Shown: positions 1 to 6,657, counted from the first letter of the stretch. The stretch: DNA of 25,604 nt from Actinomycetes bacterium (GCA_023426865.1 JAEZBT010000036.1:1-25604); one strand, 5' to 3'. Notes: generated by a model not told the origin, from the sequence alone. Translations and numbers: made by a program.

Positions 1-19
1 GTCGTGGGAGGGGGCCACC

Positions 20-553
20 ATGAGCACGTCGTCGACACCGGACCAGGCGCCGTGGGTGGGGGCGCTCGAGCGCGCCAAGCGCCCGCGCACGATCCTCGCG
101 GGGCCCTACGGGCACCCGTTCCACCCCATCGCGGTGACCATCCCGATCGGCGCCTGGCTGGCGAGCTTCGTGTTCGACCTGGTCGCGGCGTTCGGGGAGG
201 AGCCCGAGGCCTTCGCCACGGGGGCCTACTGGCTGATCGTCATCGGGTGCGTGGGCGCTGTCGTCGCCGCGCTGCTGGGCCTGCTCGACCTGTCGGTCAT
301 CCCGCGCGGGACCAAGGCGTTCCGCACCGGCCTGCTGCACATGGCGCTCAACTCCGCGGTGCTCGTGCTGTTCCTCGTCAACCTGGTGCTGCGCGGCGGG
401 CAGGGAACCGACGACGCGAGCGGCGCGGGCATCGCCCTGAGCGTCGTCGCCCTCGCGCTCCTGGGGGTGTCGGGCTGGCTGGGCGGGCACCTGGCGTACC
501 ACCACGGGGTGCGCGTCGCGAGCGAGCGCACCCAGGCCGAGGCCTACCGCTGA
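20..553 (+). CDS. DUF2231 family integral membrane protein
   Basis: A 177-aa protein with four predicted membrane segments (about residues 38-57, 70-94, 104-124 and 136-158). Near the N terminus is the motif GHPFHP (31-36), and near the C terminus GWLGGHLAYHHGV (152-164); both are typical of DUF2231 membrane proteins. The biochemical role of the family is not established; some members have been linked to haem or redox functions, which the conserved His residues would allow, but nothing here proves it. The ATG at 20 has a strong ribosome binding site, GGGAGGGGG, about six bases upstream. The gene appears monocistronic in the window: the next gene starts 98 bases later behind its own ECF-type promoter. 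A longer frame overlapping it is a high-GC shadow. Confidence 0.85.
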   Translation: MSTSSTPDQAPWVGALERAKRPRTILAGPYGHPFHPIAVTIPIGAWLASFVFDLVAAFGEEPEAFATGAYWLIVIGCVGAVVAALLGLLDLSVIPRGTKAFRTGLLHMALNSAVLVLFLVNLVLRGGQGTDDASGAGIALSVVALALLGVSGWLGGHLAYHHGVRVASERTQAEAYR

Positions 554-581
554 CCCGACCCGATCCACCGGGCCGGAGCCC

Positions 582-612
582 CAACGTTTCGCCCTCCCGC
601 GGAGTTCATCTA
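582..612 (+). promoter_or_regulatory. Candidate ECF-sigma promoter of the sigma factor gene
   Basis: CAACGTTT at 582-589 is followed after 16 bases by TCATCTA at 606-612, about 40 bases upstream of the sigma factor start. The AAC-containing -35 and the TCTA-containing -10 resemble promoters commonly seen in front of SigE-family sigma genes in Actinomycetota, so the gene may be autoregulated. This is a pattern match only. Confidence 0.4.
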
Positions 613-651
613 GCGAGATGATCGCGGTGTGTCCGTTGGGGGAGGCATCCG

Positions 652-1200
652 ATGGGCGGGTGGCGTGAGCTCGTCGACGAGCTGGTGCGGGAGCGGCGGC
701 CGGCCCTGATCGGCTACGCGACGCTCCTCACGGGCGATCGCGCGGCGGCCGAGGACCTGGTGCACGACGCCGTCGTGCGGACGTTCGCGCGGCCGCGGGT
801 GTTCCCGTCGGTGAACGCCGCCGACGCGTACGTGCGTCGGGCGATCGCGACGATCTACCTGGACCGGGCGCGCTCGCGGCGTCGGCTGCTGCTCGCCACG
901 CCCCGGCTCGCGCGCGCCGCGGAGGAGCGGCCCGACGACGTCGCCGCCCGCCTGGACGCCCGTGCCGCGCTGGGGTCGTTGTCGCCCCGGCAGCGCGCGT
1001 GCGTCGTCCTGCGCTTCTACGACGACCTGACCATCGCCGACATCGCGGAGCGGCTGTCGATCAGCGACGGCGCGGTGAAGCGGTACCTGAGCGAGGGAGT
1101 GCACCACCTGAACGGGCTGCTGGGAACGGTCGACGAGGTCGACGACGAGTCGGACGCGCCCGTGACGGCGCCCGTGACGAGCGAGGGGAGCCGGCGATGA
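652..1200 (+). CDS. SigE-family ECF RNA polymerase sigma factor
   Basis: A 182-aa ECF sigma-70 protein that would direct RNA polymerase to a dedicated regulon. Sigma region 2 covers roughly residues 10-75 (including ATLLTGDRAAAEDLVHDAVV, then the region rich in Arg). Region 4 covers about 104-155, with LSPRQRACVVLRFYDDLT followed by the recognition helix-turn-helix IADIAERLSISDGAVKRYLS. Length and motifs match the SigE family of Actinomycetota. The ATG at 652 has GGGGGAGG at 638-645. The stop overlaps the start of the next gene by four bases (ATGA), so the sigma factor is translationally coupled to the membrane protein downstream, the usual arrangement for a sigma factor and its regulator. 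The 25 residues after region 4 are acidic and not conserved. Environmental signal and target genes cannot be read from the sequence. Confidence 0.92.
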   Translation: MGGWRELVDELVRERRPALIGYATLLTGDRAAAEDLVHDAVVRTFARPRVFPSVNAADAYVRRAIATIYLDRARSRRRLLLATPRLARAAEERPDDVAARLDARAALGSLSPRQRACVVLRFYDDLTIADIAERLSISDGAVKRYLSEGVHHLNGLLGTVDEVDDESDAPVTAPVTSEGSRR

Positions 1201-2036
1201 CTGAGGACCTCTCCGCCGTCGTGCGGGGTATCGCCCAGGAGGAGGGCATCGCAGCCGAGCTCGACCGGCCGTACTCCCGCGAGCTGCGCGACCGGTACGT
1301 GCGGGACGTGCGGCGTCGCCGGGTGGCCGGCGCGTCGGCGCTCGCACTCGTTGCTGTCGCGGTCGTGGGCGCCGGCGCGTTCGGCGTGGACCGGCTGACG
1401 CGGGAGCTGCCGCCGGTCGACGTCGTGGTCACGGACCCGACGCCGACGTGGACGCCCTCGCCCACGTGGGAGCCGTCGCCGTCCGAGACGCCGACCGAGA
1501 CGCTCACTCCCACCGAGACCCCGACGCCGTCCGCGACGCCCACTGAGGAGCCGACGACGCCGCCCCCCGCCCCCGAGCCGGAGGGCGAGGAGACCACGCC
1601 CCCGCCGCCCCCGCCTCCGCCCCCGCCTCCGCCCGCGCCGACCACGGCCCCGACCGGCGTGTACGCCAACGAGGGAGGCGGCTCCGGCGAGGTGGTGCTG
1701 GTCTGGGACCTCGTGCCGGACGCGACCGGCTACCGCGTCTATCGGACGACCTCGGCGGACGGTGCTTTCTCGCCCGCGGCGTCGTACGACGTGGCGAGCG
1801 GCATGACGACCGTCGAGCTCTCCGGGTACGAGTACGTCTTCATCGAGCCCGAGTACAACGAGCCGACGAAGCTCCACTACACCGAGGCGATCCGCAACGA
1901 GTACGTCTGGCTCCGGGTGAGCGCCCTGAACGCCGGCGGCGAGGGACCGCTGTCCGCGATCGTCTGCGCGGGGCCGCCGACCGCGCAGGGGCCGCCGCCC
2001 GACGGGTGCCGGGGCCCGTCGTTCCCGATGTACTGA
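1197..2036 (+). CDS. Single-pass membrane protein with Pro/Thr-rich stalk and fibronectin type III domain (putative anti-sigma partner)
   Basis: A 279-aa protein. About 43 charged cytoplasmic residues are followed by one membrane segment (about 44-63), a Pro/Thr/Ser/Glu-rich stalk (77-150) ending in a poly-proline run, and a C-terminal fibronectin type III-like domain (about 151-258; VVLVWDLVPDATGYRVYR near the start, WLRVSALNAGGEGPLS near the end). The tail holds two Cys (257 and 271). Starting inside the stop of the sigma gene, with GAGGGGAG at 1182-1189, it occupies the position normally taken by an anti-sigma factor. The short cytoplasmic part could bind the sigma factor while the outer domain senses the wall or a polymer. 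No zinc-binding anti-sigma motif (HxxxCxxC) is visible, so anti-sigma activity is inferred from position only. It could instead be a surface protein simply co-expressed with the sigma factor. Confidence 0.75.
   Translation: MTEDLSAVVRGIAQEEGIAAELDRPYSRELRDRYVRDVRRRRVAGASALALVAVAVVGAGAFGVDRLTRELPPVDVVVTDPTPTWTPSPTWEPSPSETPTETLTPTETPTPSATPTEEPTTPPPAPEPEGEETTPPPPPPPPPPPPAPTTAPTGVYANEGGGSGEVVLVWDLVPDATGYRVYRTTSADGAFSPAASYDVASGMTTVELSGYEYVFIEPEYNEPTKLHYTEAIRNEYVWLRVSALNAGGEGPLSAIVCAGPPTAQGPPPDGCRGPSFPMY
1436..1645 (+). repeat. Low-complexity Pro/Thr-coding repeat tract
   Basis: Degenerate repeats of ACG/CCG/GAG codons run from about 1436 to 1560 and code for TPT, TET and SPT units. They are followed at about 1600-1640 by a nearly pure CCN (Pro) codon tract with a repeated CCGCCC/CCTCCG pattern. 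Such tracts vary in length between strains by slippage; all changes in units of three keep the frame. Confidence 0.7.
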
Positions 2037-2115
2037 CCTCCTCGGTGACGCAGGAGGGCGGGCGCCGGAGAGGGATGCTGAGCGCGGCCTCGTACTCCCG
2101 CGCCGACCGGTGTCC

Positions 2116-3702
2116 CTACGCTGCGGTGAAGTGGCTGATCGCTGCCTGGAGCTCGTCGCTCATGAGGGCGAGCTCGCGGGCGGACTCCTCCAGCTCGTGG
2201 GCGTCGCTGCTGGACTCCTCCGTCGCGTCGGCCACGGTGATGATGCTCGATGCGATGTCGCCGGAGGTGTCCGCAGCCTCCGCCACGTGCCGGCTCATCG
2301 CCTCGGTCGTGGCGCTCTGCTCCTCGACCGCGCTCGCGATGGTCGACTGGTAGTCGTTGATCTGCGCGATGACGGTGCTGATCTCCGCAATGGCGGCGAC
2401 GGCGGCGGCGCTGTCGGCCTGGATCGCCTCGACGCGGCGGGAGATGTCGTCAGTGGCCTTGGCGGTCTCCTGGGCGAGGTCCTTGACCTCCCCGGCGACG
2501 ACGGCGAAGCCCTTGCCCGCCTCGCCGGCCCGGGCGGCCTCGATGGTCGCGTTGAGGGCGAGGAGGTTGGTCTGCTCGGCGATGGTGCTGATCGTCTTGA
2601 CGACGTTGCCGATCTCCTGGCTCGACTCGCCGAGCCGCGCGATCTGGGCGTTCGTCGCGTCGGCGCGCGAGGTGGCCTGGGCGGCGACCGTCGCGGCCTC
2701 GGCCGCGTTGCGGGCGATCTCCTGGATGGAGGAGCCCATCTGCTGCGCGCCCACGGACACGGTGCTGACGTTCTGGCTGACCTGCTCAGCCGCCCCCGCG
2801 ACGTTCCCCGCCCGTGCCGACGCCTCGGTCAGCGTCGTCGCGATGGTGCCCGTGGAGGCACGCAGCCCGCGGGCTGCGGCGCCGAGCCGGTCGGCGGAGC
2901 CGGCGACGGTCCGCACCACGCGGGCGACCGCCTCGAGCGACCGGTTCAGGGCCTCGCCCATCTGTGCGATCTCGTCCTTGCCGCGGACGTCGGCCCGCGC
3001 GGACAGGTCGCCCTCGGCCATCGCGTCGAGGACGCCGACGAACCGCCGCAGCGGTCCGCCGACCCGGCGCGCGACCAGGAAGCCGACGGCCATCGAGGCC
3101 ACGACGATCGCCAGCGCGGCGGCGATGGTGACGGTCGACGCCGTCCGGTAGGTGTCGTGGGCGTCGTCGACGACGGTGCCGGCGTACGTGGAGGTCGTCT
3201 CCGACGCCTGGGCGAGGAGCGTGACGGTCTGGTTCTCCAGCACCTCGAGATCCTCGATGAGCGCGGTCCCGGCAGCGAAGTCGCCGCGCCCCATCGCGGC
3301 GTTGATCTCGCCGACGACGCTCTGGCGCTCCGCGTTCACGGCCCCGAACTCCTCGAGGGCGGCGCGCGCCTCGGCCGACAGCGGCATCGCGAGCGCCCTG
3401 TCGAGCTCGCTGACCATGAGGTCCTCCTGGGCCGCGTACTCGGCGTCGAGCGCGGCGATGGCCTCCGTGGCAGTGCCCTCCATGAGGCTGCGCGCCTTCG
3501 CCGCCTGCCCCGTCCAGTACGCGACCTCGATCGCGCGGACGGCGCTGGCCGGTTCGGCACCCTGCGTGTAGACGTCGTCGGCGCTCTGGGCGAGCCCGCG
3601 CATCGCGAGCAACCCTGCACCGCCGAGGGCGAGGATCAGCAGCGAGACGACGGCGAAGGAGGCGATCAGGCGGGCTTGCAGGGACCGGCGAGGGTCGAGC
3701 AT
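2116..3702 (-). CDS. Methyl-accepting chemotaxis protein
   Basis: A 528-aa transmembrane chemoreceptor. TM1 spans about residues 13-35. An all-helical, non-PAS extracytoplasmic domain (36-190) resembles the four-helix-bundle type. TM2 is at 191-211 and a HAMP linker at about 212-264. A long cytoplasmic signalling helix follows, with the hairpin tip near 375-394 (AEQTNLLALNATIEAARAGE), the near-invariant CheA/CheW contact region. It would sense a small molecule or stress outside the cell and control CheA, so the organism is probably motile. No terminal CheR-binding pentapeptide is seen. The ATG at 3702 is preceded by GGAG about five bases upstream. The gene is transcribed away from the YdcF gene; the 149-bp gap carries both promoters and two hairpin-forming palindromes. 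No other che or flagellar gene is in the window, so this is an orphan receptor. The ligand is unknown. Confidence 0.95.
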   Translation of the reverse strand: MLDPRRSLQARLIASFAVVSLLILALGGAGLLAMRGLAQSADDVYTQGAEPASAVRAIEVAYWTGQAAKARSLMEGTATEAIAALDAEYAAQEDLMVSELDRALAMPLSAEARAALEEFGAVNAERQSVVGEINAAMGRGDFAAGTALIEDLEVLENQTVTLLAQASETTSTYAGTVVDDAHDTYRTASTVTIAAALAIVVASMAVGFLVARRVGGPLRRFVGVLDAMAEGDLSARADVRGKDEIAQMGEALNRSLEAVARVVRTVAGSADRLGAAARGLRASTGTIATTLTEASARAGNVAGAAEQVSQNVSTVSVGAQQMGSSIQEIARNAAEAATVAAQATSRADATNAQIARLGESSQEIGNVVKTISTIAEQTNLLALNATIEAARAGEAGKGFAVVAGEVKDLAQETAKATDDISRRVEAIQADSAAAVAAIAEISTVIAQINDYQSTIASAVEEQSATTEAMSRHVAEAADTSGDIASSIITVADATEESSSDAHELEESARELALMSDELQAAISHFTAA

Positions 3703-3777
3703 GGCGTTGCTCCATGGCGAGGGACTTGGGGTTCGCCAGGATGATCGACAGGGCGGGGGCGGGTTGTAGCGTTTCGA

Positions 3778-3811
3778 GCCCGCCGGGCGGGCCCGGCGCC
3801 CCGCGGGGCGC
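3778..3811. repeat. Two adjacent GC-rich inverted repeats in the divergent promoter region
   Basis: GCCCGC/GCGGGC with a three-base loop (3778-3792) is followed by the perfect 16-bp palindrome GCGCCCCGCGGGGCGC (3796-3811). They lie between the divergent chemoreceptor and YdcF genes, just upstream of TACGTT (3815-3820), a possible -10 for the YdcF gene. They could be an operator or simply GC-rich structure. Confidence 0.45.
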
Positions 3812-3851
3812 TGGTACGTTCTCGACCGTCGTGCGACCCAAGGAGTGATCG

Positions 3852-4634
3852 GTGAGGACGCTCACGCTGCGTGGCGTGGTTCGCGTGGCGCTCGTGCTCG
3901 TCGCGGTCTACGGCTTCTGGGTCTTCCTGCAGCCCTTGACCATCGCCGGGATCCTCAACGTGGGGAACGCCGTCGGCATGGCGGTCAGCGTCCTGCTGGC
4001 CGTCGTCGCCCTGGCATGGGGGCGGGTCTCCCGGGTCGTGTCCGCCCTGCTGGCGCGGCGGTCGGGGAGGCTCGCGGTGGGTGTCGTGGCCGTCGTCGTC
4101 GGTCTGGGTGTCGTGTGGTGCGGGGTGCTCTCCGCGCGCATGGTGGGTGCGATGCGGGCCGAGCCCGAGGAGCCCGCGACGCTGATCGTGCTCGGCTGCC
4201 GGGTCGAGGGCGACCGGCCGAGCGTGGCCCTCCTGCGTCGGGTCGACACCGCCGCGGACTACCTCCTGGCACATCCGTCCGTGCAGGTCGTGGTCTCCGG
4301 CGGTCAGGGGCCCGACGAGCTGGTCAGCGAGGCGGAGGCCATGCGGCGCGTCCTGGTGGACCGGGGCGTCGCCGAGGACCGCATCCTGGTGGAGGACCGC
4401 TCGACGTCGACGCTGGAGAACCTCACGTTCTCCAAGGAGGTCCTCGCCGAGAACGGGCTGGGTACCTCGGCGATCGTCGTCAGCGAGGGCTATCACATGT
4501 ACCGGGCGCTCAGGGTGGCCGAGCGCGTGGGGCTCGACGCCGAGGGGTTGGCTGCACCGAGCGCCGCGTGGGTGCTGCCGACGTCGTGGGTCCGCGAGTG
4601 GTTCAGCATCACGCTCGACGGGATCAAGGGGTAG
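3852..4634 (+). CDS. YdcF/SanA family (DUF218) membrane protein
   Basis: A 260-aa protein with three N-terminal membrane segments (about 8-26, 33-56 and 73-95) and a C-terminal DUF218 domain (about 108-255). Family motifs are visible in order: LIVLGCRVEGDRPSVALLRR (111-130), VVSGGQG (147-153), SEAEAM (159-164), EDRSTSTLEN (181-190) and SEGYHMYRAL (211-220). The family includes E. coli YdcF, which binds S-adenosylmethionine, and ElyC/SanA envelope proteins; the substrate is unknown for most members. The N-terminal membrane part suggests a role at the cell envelope. The start is GTG at 3852, supported by AAGGAG at 3840-3845 with six bases between. The promoter region is shared with the divergent chemoreceptor. 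A short hairpin (GCGGCG/CGCCGC, 4638-4654) just after the stop may act as a weak terminator. Confidence 0.88.
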   Translation: MRTLTLRGVVRVALVLVAVYGFWVFLQPLTIAGILNVGNAVGMAVSVLLAVVALAWGRVSRVVSALLARRSGRLAVGVVAVVVGLGVVWCGVLSARMVGAMRAEPEEPATLIVLGCRVEGDRPSVALLRRVDTAADYLLAHPSVQVVVSGGQGPDELVSEAEAMRRVLVDRGVAEDRILVEDRSTSTLENLTFSKEVLAENGLGTSAIVVSEGYHMYRALRVAERVGLDAEGLAAPSAAWVLPTSWVREWFSITLDGIKG

Positions 4635-4637
4635 CCG

Positions 4638-4654
4638 GCGGCGCGCCTCGCCGC
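4638..4654. terminator. Short GC hairpin after the YdcF gene
   Basis: GCGGCG, a five-base loop, then CGCCGC, starting three bases after the stop codon. There is no T-run, as is common for terminators in high-GC Actinomycetota. The stem is short, so the call is weak. Confidence 0.25.
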
Positions 4655-4688
4655 GCGTGACGTAGGTCGTGACGATCCCAAGAGCTCG

Positions 4689-4729
4689 GTCACCGGTGAC
4701 GGTTGACCTTGGCGATCGGATGGCAGACT
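4689..4729 (+). promoter_or_regulatory. Palindromic operator candidate and leaderless promoter of the GNAT gene
   Basis: A perfect 12-bp palindrome GTCACCGGTGAC (4689-4700) lies directly before TTGACC (4703-4708), a good -35. CAGACT at 4724-4729 sits exactly 12 to 7 bases before the GTG at 4736, where the -10 of a leaderless transcript should be. The spacer of 15 bases is short. No ribosome binding site precedes the GTG, which agrees with leaderless translation. Confidence 0.4.
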
Positions 4730-4735
4730 CGGCGG

Positions 4736-5473
4736 GTGCCGAGTCGTCTCGCGTCCTCGACCGAGACGGTCGTGCGCCGCGTGTGGGCTGAGCGGTTCGG
4801 AGTGGCCCCCGCCGCCTTCCGGGAGTCTGGGCCGGTCTTCGTCGACAGGTCGGACCTGGCGGCGGCGGTGGTCGTCCGGTTCGGCCAGACCGTTGCCGTG
4901 GCGGCGCCCGAGCGCGCGCTGGCCCGGTTGCGGTCCCTTGGGCCCGGACAGTTGCTCCAGGTCGGCTCGCTGCTCGGGGCGTTGGAACCGTTGGCGCCGA
5001 GCCTGCTCGGGGTGGCGTCGCTGGCGTTCGCCGACCACGGGACCATCGCTCCTGTCGCGGCAGACGCCGCGCGGACTGCTTCCACGGCTGACGTGGAGGT
5101 CGTCATGTCGAAGTGCTCTGTCGCGGAGCGGGACGAGAGCGGGCTGCTCGACATGGACACGCGCTGGGTCACCCTCGGCGAGGACGGAGAGCCGGCGGGC
5201 GCGGCTGGGTATGAGGTCTGGGGCGGCGGGCTCGCTCACATCGGTGTGGCAGTCGCTGCCGGATCGCGAGGCAGGGGTCTCGGAGCTCGCGCCGCCACGG
5301 CGGCCGCCGTGCACGCGATCGGACTCGGGCTGGTGCCGCAGTGGCGCTGCCGGCAGGACAACCTCGCTTCAGTGCGCGTGGGCGAGCGCCTCGGGTTCGT
5401 CCGGATCGGCGAGCAGATCGCGATCGACCTCGCGCCAGACGACCGGGATGTCGAGCACGCAGCCAGGTCATGA
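4736..5473 (+). CDS. GNAT family N-acetyltransferase
   Basis: A 245-aa protein (from the GTG at 4736) with a C-terminal GNAT fold. The acetyl-CoA pyrophosphate loop is visible as VAVAAGSRGRGLGARAA at about residues 171-187 (R/Q-x-x-G-x-G/A motif), followed by the C-terminal half of the fold with DNLASVRVGERLGFVRIGE (about 208-226). The N-terminal 120 residues resemble the variable N-terminal extension of proteins annotated as two-domain GNATs, but the substrate is not recognisable. An in-frame TTG at 4703 would add 11 residues. The GTG is preferred because a -10-like hexamer lies at the leaderless distance and the TTG coincides with a likely -35 element. The next small gene follows after 43 bases on the same strand. 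Confidence 0.8.
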   Translation: MPSRLASSTETVVRRVWAERFGVAPAAFRESGPVFVDRSDLAAAVVVRFGQTVAVAAPERALARLRSLGPGQLLQVGSLLGALEPLAPSLLGVASLAFADHGTIAPVAADAARTASTADVEVVMSKCSVAERDESGLLDMDTRWVTLGEDGEPAGAAGYEVWGGGLAHIGVAVAAGSRGRGLGARAATAAAVHAIGLGLVPQWRCRQDNLASVRVGERLGFVRIGEQIAIDLAPDDRDVEHAARS

Positions 5474-5516
5474 TCGCGGGGAGAACGACGGCGCCGCGGG
5501 TCGCCGTATCGTCGAG

Positions 5517-5681
5517 ATGAACCAGACCGCCACGCCGGCCGAACGTGCGCGAGAGCTGGGCATCAGCGCGACGAGCATTCGCCGGTGGCTCAGGCAGCAA
5601 GGGTGGCAGAGCGTCCCGTACACGCGCTGGCAGCTCTCGGGAGACCAGGCGGCTCAGGTTCGGAAGCACTTCGCCCCGTAG
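5517..5681 (+). CDS. Small helix-turn-helix protein
   Basis: A 54-aa protein consisting almost entirely of a helix-turn-helix: AERARELGISATSIRRWLRQQGW (about 8-30), then a short loop and a helix ending LSGDQAAQVRKHF. The same layout occurs as a DNA-binding tail or stand-alone small protein in many actinobacterial and phage proteins; the target is unknown. The sequence TATCGT lies at 5507-5512, just before the ATG, and could be a -10, but its spacing is too short for an exact leaderless start; no clear ribosome binding site is present. It is the last gene before the tRNA-Lys fragment, so it probably belongs to the chromosome, although it could be a remnant of an earlier insertion. Confidence 0.6.
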   Translation: MNQTATPAERARELGISATSIRRWLRQQGWQSVPYTRWQLSGDQAAQVRKHFAP

Positions 5682-5918
5682 GTCGGCTCCACCAAGCCCG
5701 TTCCCTCCGACGACGGGCACCCCCTCTCCTCCGCCCCGTCTTCGAGCTCCGCCAGCAGCGCTCGCCGCGACAGCCGGGAGGCCTGGACCGAGGCCTGCGA
5801 GGGCGCTGTCCCGGGGGGCGCGGACCGGAGTGCGTAGATGCGGACCAGCGGCCTGATCGATCTGCGATCGGAGCCGCCGCTAGACGCCACTGCAAGCCAC
5901 TGACCTGCACAAACGCCC

Positions 5919-5965
5919 TGGTGGGCCCCGTGGGGATCGAACCCACAACCCGCGGATTAAAAGTC
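5919..5965 (-). other. tRNA-Lys(UUU) 3'-half fragment; attachment site of an integrated element
   Basis: Read on the minus strand, this 47-base segment gives GACTTTTAATCCGC (anticodon loop CTTTTAA, anticodon UUU, and the 3' anticodon strand), then a complete T arm (GTGGG, TTCGATC loop, CCCAC) and the acceptor 3' strand GGGCCCA with encoded CCA. The 5' half is missing: upstream bases (5966 onward) show no D arm or matching acceptor strand, and the anticodon stem breaks after two pairs. A 3' tRNA fragment of this kind is what site-specific integration by a tyrosine recombinase leaves at the end of an element away from the reconstituted tRNA gene. Because the tRNA 3' end faces left, the chromosome lies to the left and the element to the right. 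Confidence 0.85.
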
Positions 5966-5998
5966 GCTTGTGGCGGGGATTCGGTTGGCTGGTCAGAG

Positions 5999-6106
5999 GG
6001 CCGAGAGCCGGGCTGACCTGCGGCGACGCCTCCCGACCATTCTCGTCGATTAGGGCCAGTTCTCGGCCAGTTGCGGACCAAATGCGGACTTGCGAGGCCG
6101 AGAGCC
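5999..6106. repeat. Direct and inverted repeats beside the attachment site (possible recombinase arm sites)
   Basis: GGCCGAGAGCC occurs at 5999-6009 and again at 6096-6106. Its inverse TCTCGGCC is at 6061-6068, pairing with 6096-6103. GGCCAGTT is repeated at 6054-6061 and 6066-6073, and TGCGGAC at 6072-6078 and 6083-6089, the last pair 11 bases apart, about one helical turn. Clusters like this next to a core att site are typical of integrase arm-type and excisionase binding sites. The function is inferred. Confidence 0.45.
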
Positions 6107-6110
6107 ATCG

Positions 6111-6581
6111 TCAGCGGGGCGGGCGCGAGACGGCTTGCCACGCATCGGCCTGGTCGTCGGTCATCTGGTACTGGAACTCGACCTGATCGTCGACCCAGCC
6201 GAACGGCCAAGCGTCGGTGCCACCGACAGTCTGCATCCACTTGGTGAACTTGCCCAGCGCCGCGCGCAGCTCCGTCACGCTCAGCCCCGCGGCTGCGGAC
6301 GCTTCCGTGATGGCGACCCACTCGCCGCGGCGGTCGGCGAGGACATCCATGAACGACCGGATGCGCGAGTACGACGTCTGTGGCGCCTCGACGAATGCCC
6401 GGTACAGGTCGCCGTCCCACACCGTTCCGGGGCGGGAGCGAAGGCGCCTGCCCCGACCGGCGGCCGGGGCCGACGGCTCGGCGGCACCAGCCGCTCTTGC
6501 CCGCAGCTGCTCGAGCAGCGCCGTCACTTGGCCGGCGAACCGAATCTCGACCGGCACGAGGTAGACATCACTCAGGTCCAT
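6111..6581 (-). CDS. Hypothetical protein, possibly DUF6416-like
   Basis: A 156-aa protein. The N-terminal 25 residues look like a short beta-strand/helix segment (VYLVPVEIRFAGQVTALLEQL), followed by a basic Ala/Arg-rich linker (about 28-52) and a C-terminal winged-helix-like domain (about 60-141: FMDVLADRRGEWVAITEASAAAGLSV, then helices and WPFGWV). This layout resembles actinobacterial proteins annotated DUF6416, from memory and not checked; the function is unknown, but DNA binding is plausible. The ATG at 6581 is chosen over the GTG three bases upstream because a perfect AAGGAGGT lies at the ideal distance from the ATG. It is the first gene inside the element and has a promoter bracketed by two palindromes (see 6602-6676). 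It could be the element's control protein. Confidence 0.65.
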   Translation of the reverse strand: MDLSDVYLVPVEIRFAGQVTALLEQLRARAAGAAEPSAPAAGRGRRLRSRPGTVWDGDLYRAFVEAPQTSYSRIRSFMDVLADRRGEWVAITEASAAAGLSVTELRAALGKFTKWMQTVGGTDAWPFGWVDDQVEFQYQMTDDQADAWQAVSRPPR

Positions 6582-6601
6582 CACTTACCTCCTTGATCTT
6601 G

Positions 6602-6620
6602 AGCCACTCCGAGTGGCTTA
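6602..6620. promoter_or_regulatory. Operator candidate O1 (AGCCAC-N5-GTGGCTTA)
   Basis: AGCCACTCCGAGTGGCTTA. The core AGCCACTC-C-GAGTGGCT is a perfect 17-bp palindrome. It covers the expected transcription start of the minus-strand gene ending at 6111. The same pattern recurs at 6658-6676. Confidence 0.55.
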
Positions 6621-6626
6621 GCCAGA

Positions 6627-6655
6627 AGGGTAGCGTCAACAGGCCTACCACGCAA
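6627..6655 (-). promoter_or_regulatory. Sigma-A-like promoter of the 6111-6581 gene
   Basis: On the minus strand, TTGCGT (6655-6650) and TACCCT (6632-6627) are separated by exactly 17 bases, placing the start of transcription near 6620, about 40 bases before the ATG. The promoter lies precisely between the two palindromes O1 and O2. Confidence 0.55.
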
Positions 6656-6657
6656 GG

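Larger units (their letters stand above)
5682..6110. other. Gene-free stretch across the integration junction
   Basis: No frame in these 429 bases has a convincing start, ribosome binding site or recognisable product. It contains the tRNA-Lys 3' fragment (5919-5965) and, to its right, direct and inverted repeats (5999-6106). The left part (5682-5918) shows no feature I can support. A 78-codon minus-strand frame there overlaps the HTH gene and looks random. Confidence 0.6.

Noticed and set aside
2037..2057. CCTCCT/AGGAGG inverted repeat as terminator between convergent genes
   Set aside because: Only six pairs with a nine-base loop, and AGGAGG is a frequent word; too weak to call.
2110..3744. 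Long plus-strand frame opposite the chemoreceptor
   Set aside because: It mirrors the chemoreceptor gene, has composition-driven Gly/Arg/Asp-rich sequence with no domain, and the minus-strand protein is a clear full-length receptor.
5654..5890. 78-codon minus-strand frame near the integration site
   Set aside because: It overlaps the end of the HTH gene on the other strand, has no ribosome binding site and no recognisable domain.
5919..5965. Intact tRNA-Lys gene
   Set aside because: The 5' acceptor strand, the D arm and three of five pairs of the anticodon stem are absent, so it cannot fold as a tRNA.
6085..6092. GCGGACTT as a second piece of the tRNA-Lys anticodon stem
   Set aside because: Only eight bases match, on the opposite strand to the tRNA fragment and without flanking tRNA sequence; probably chance.
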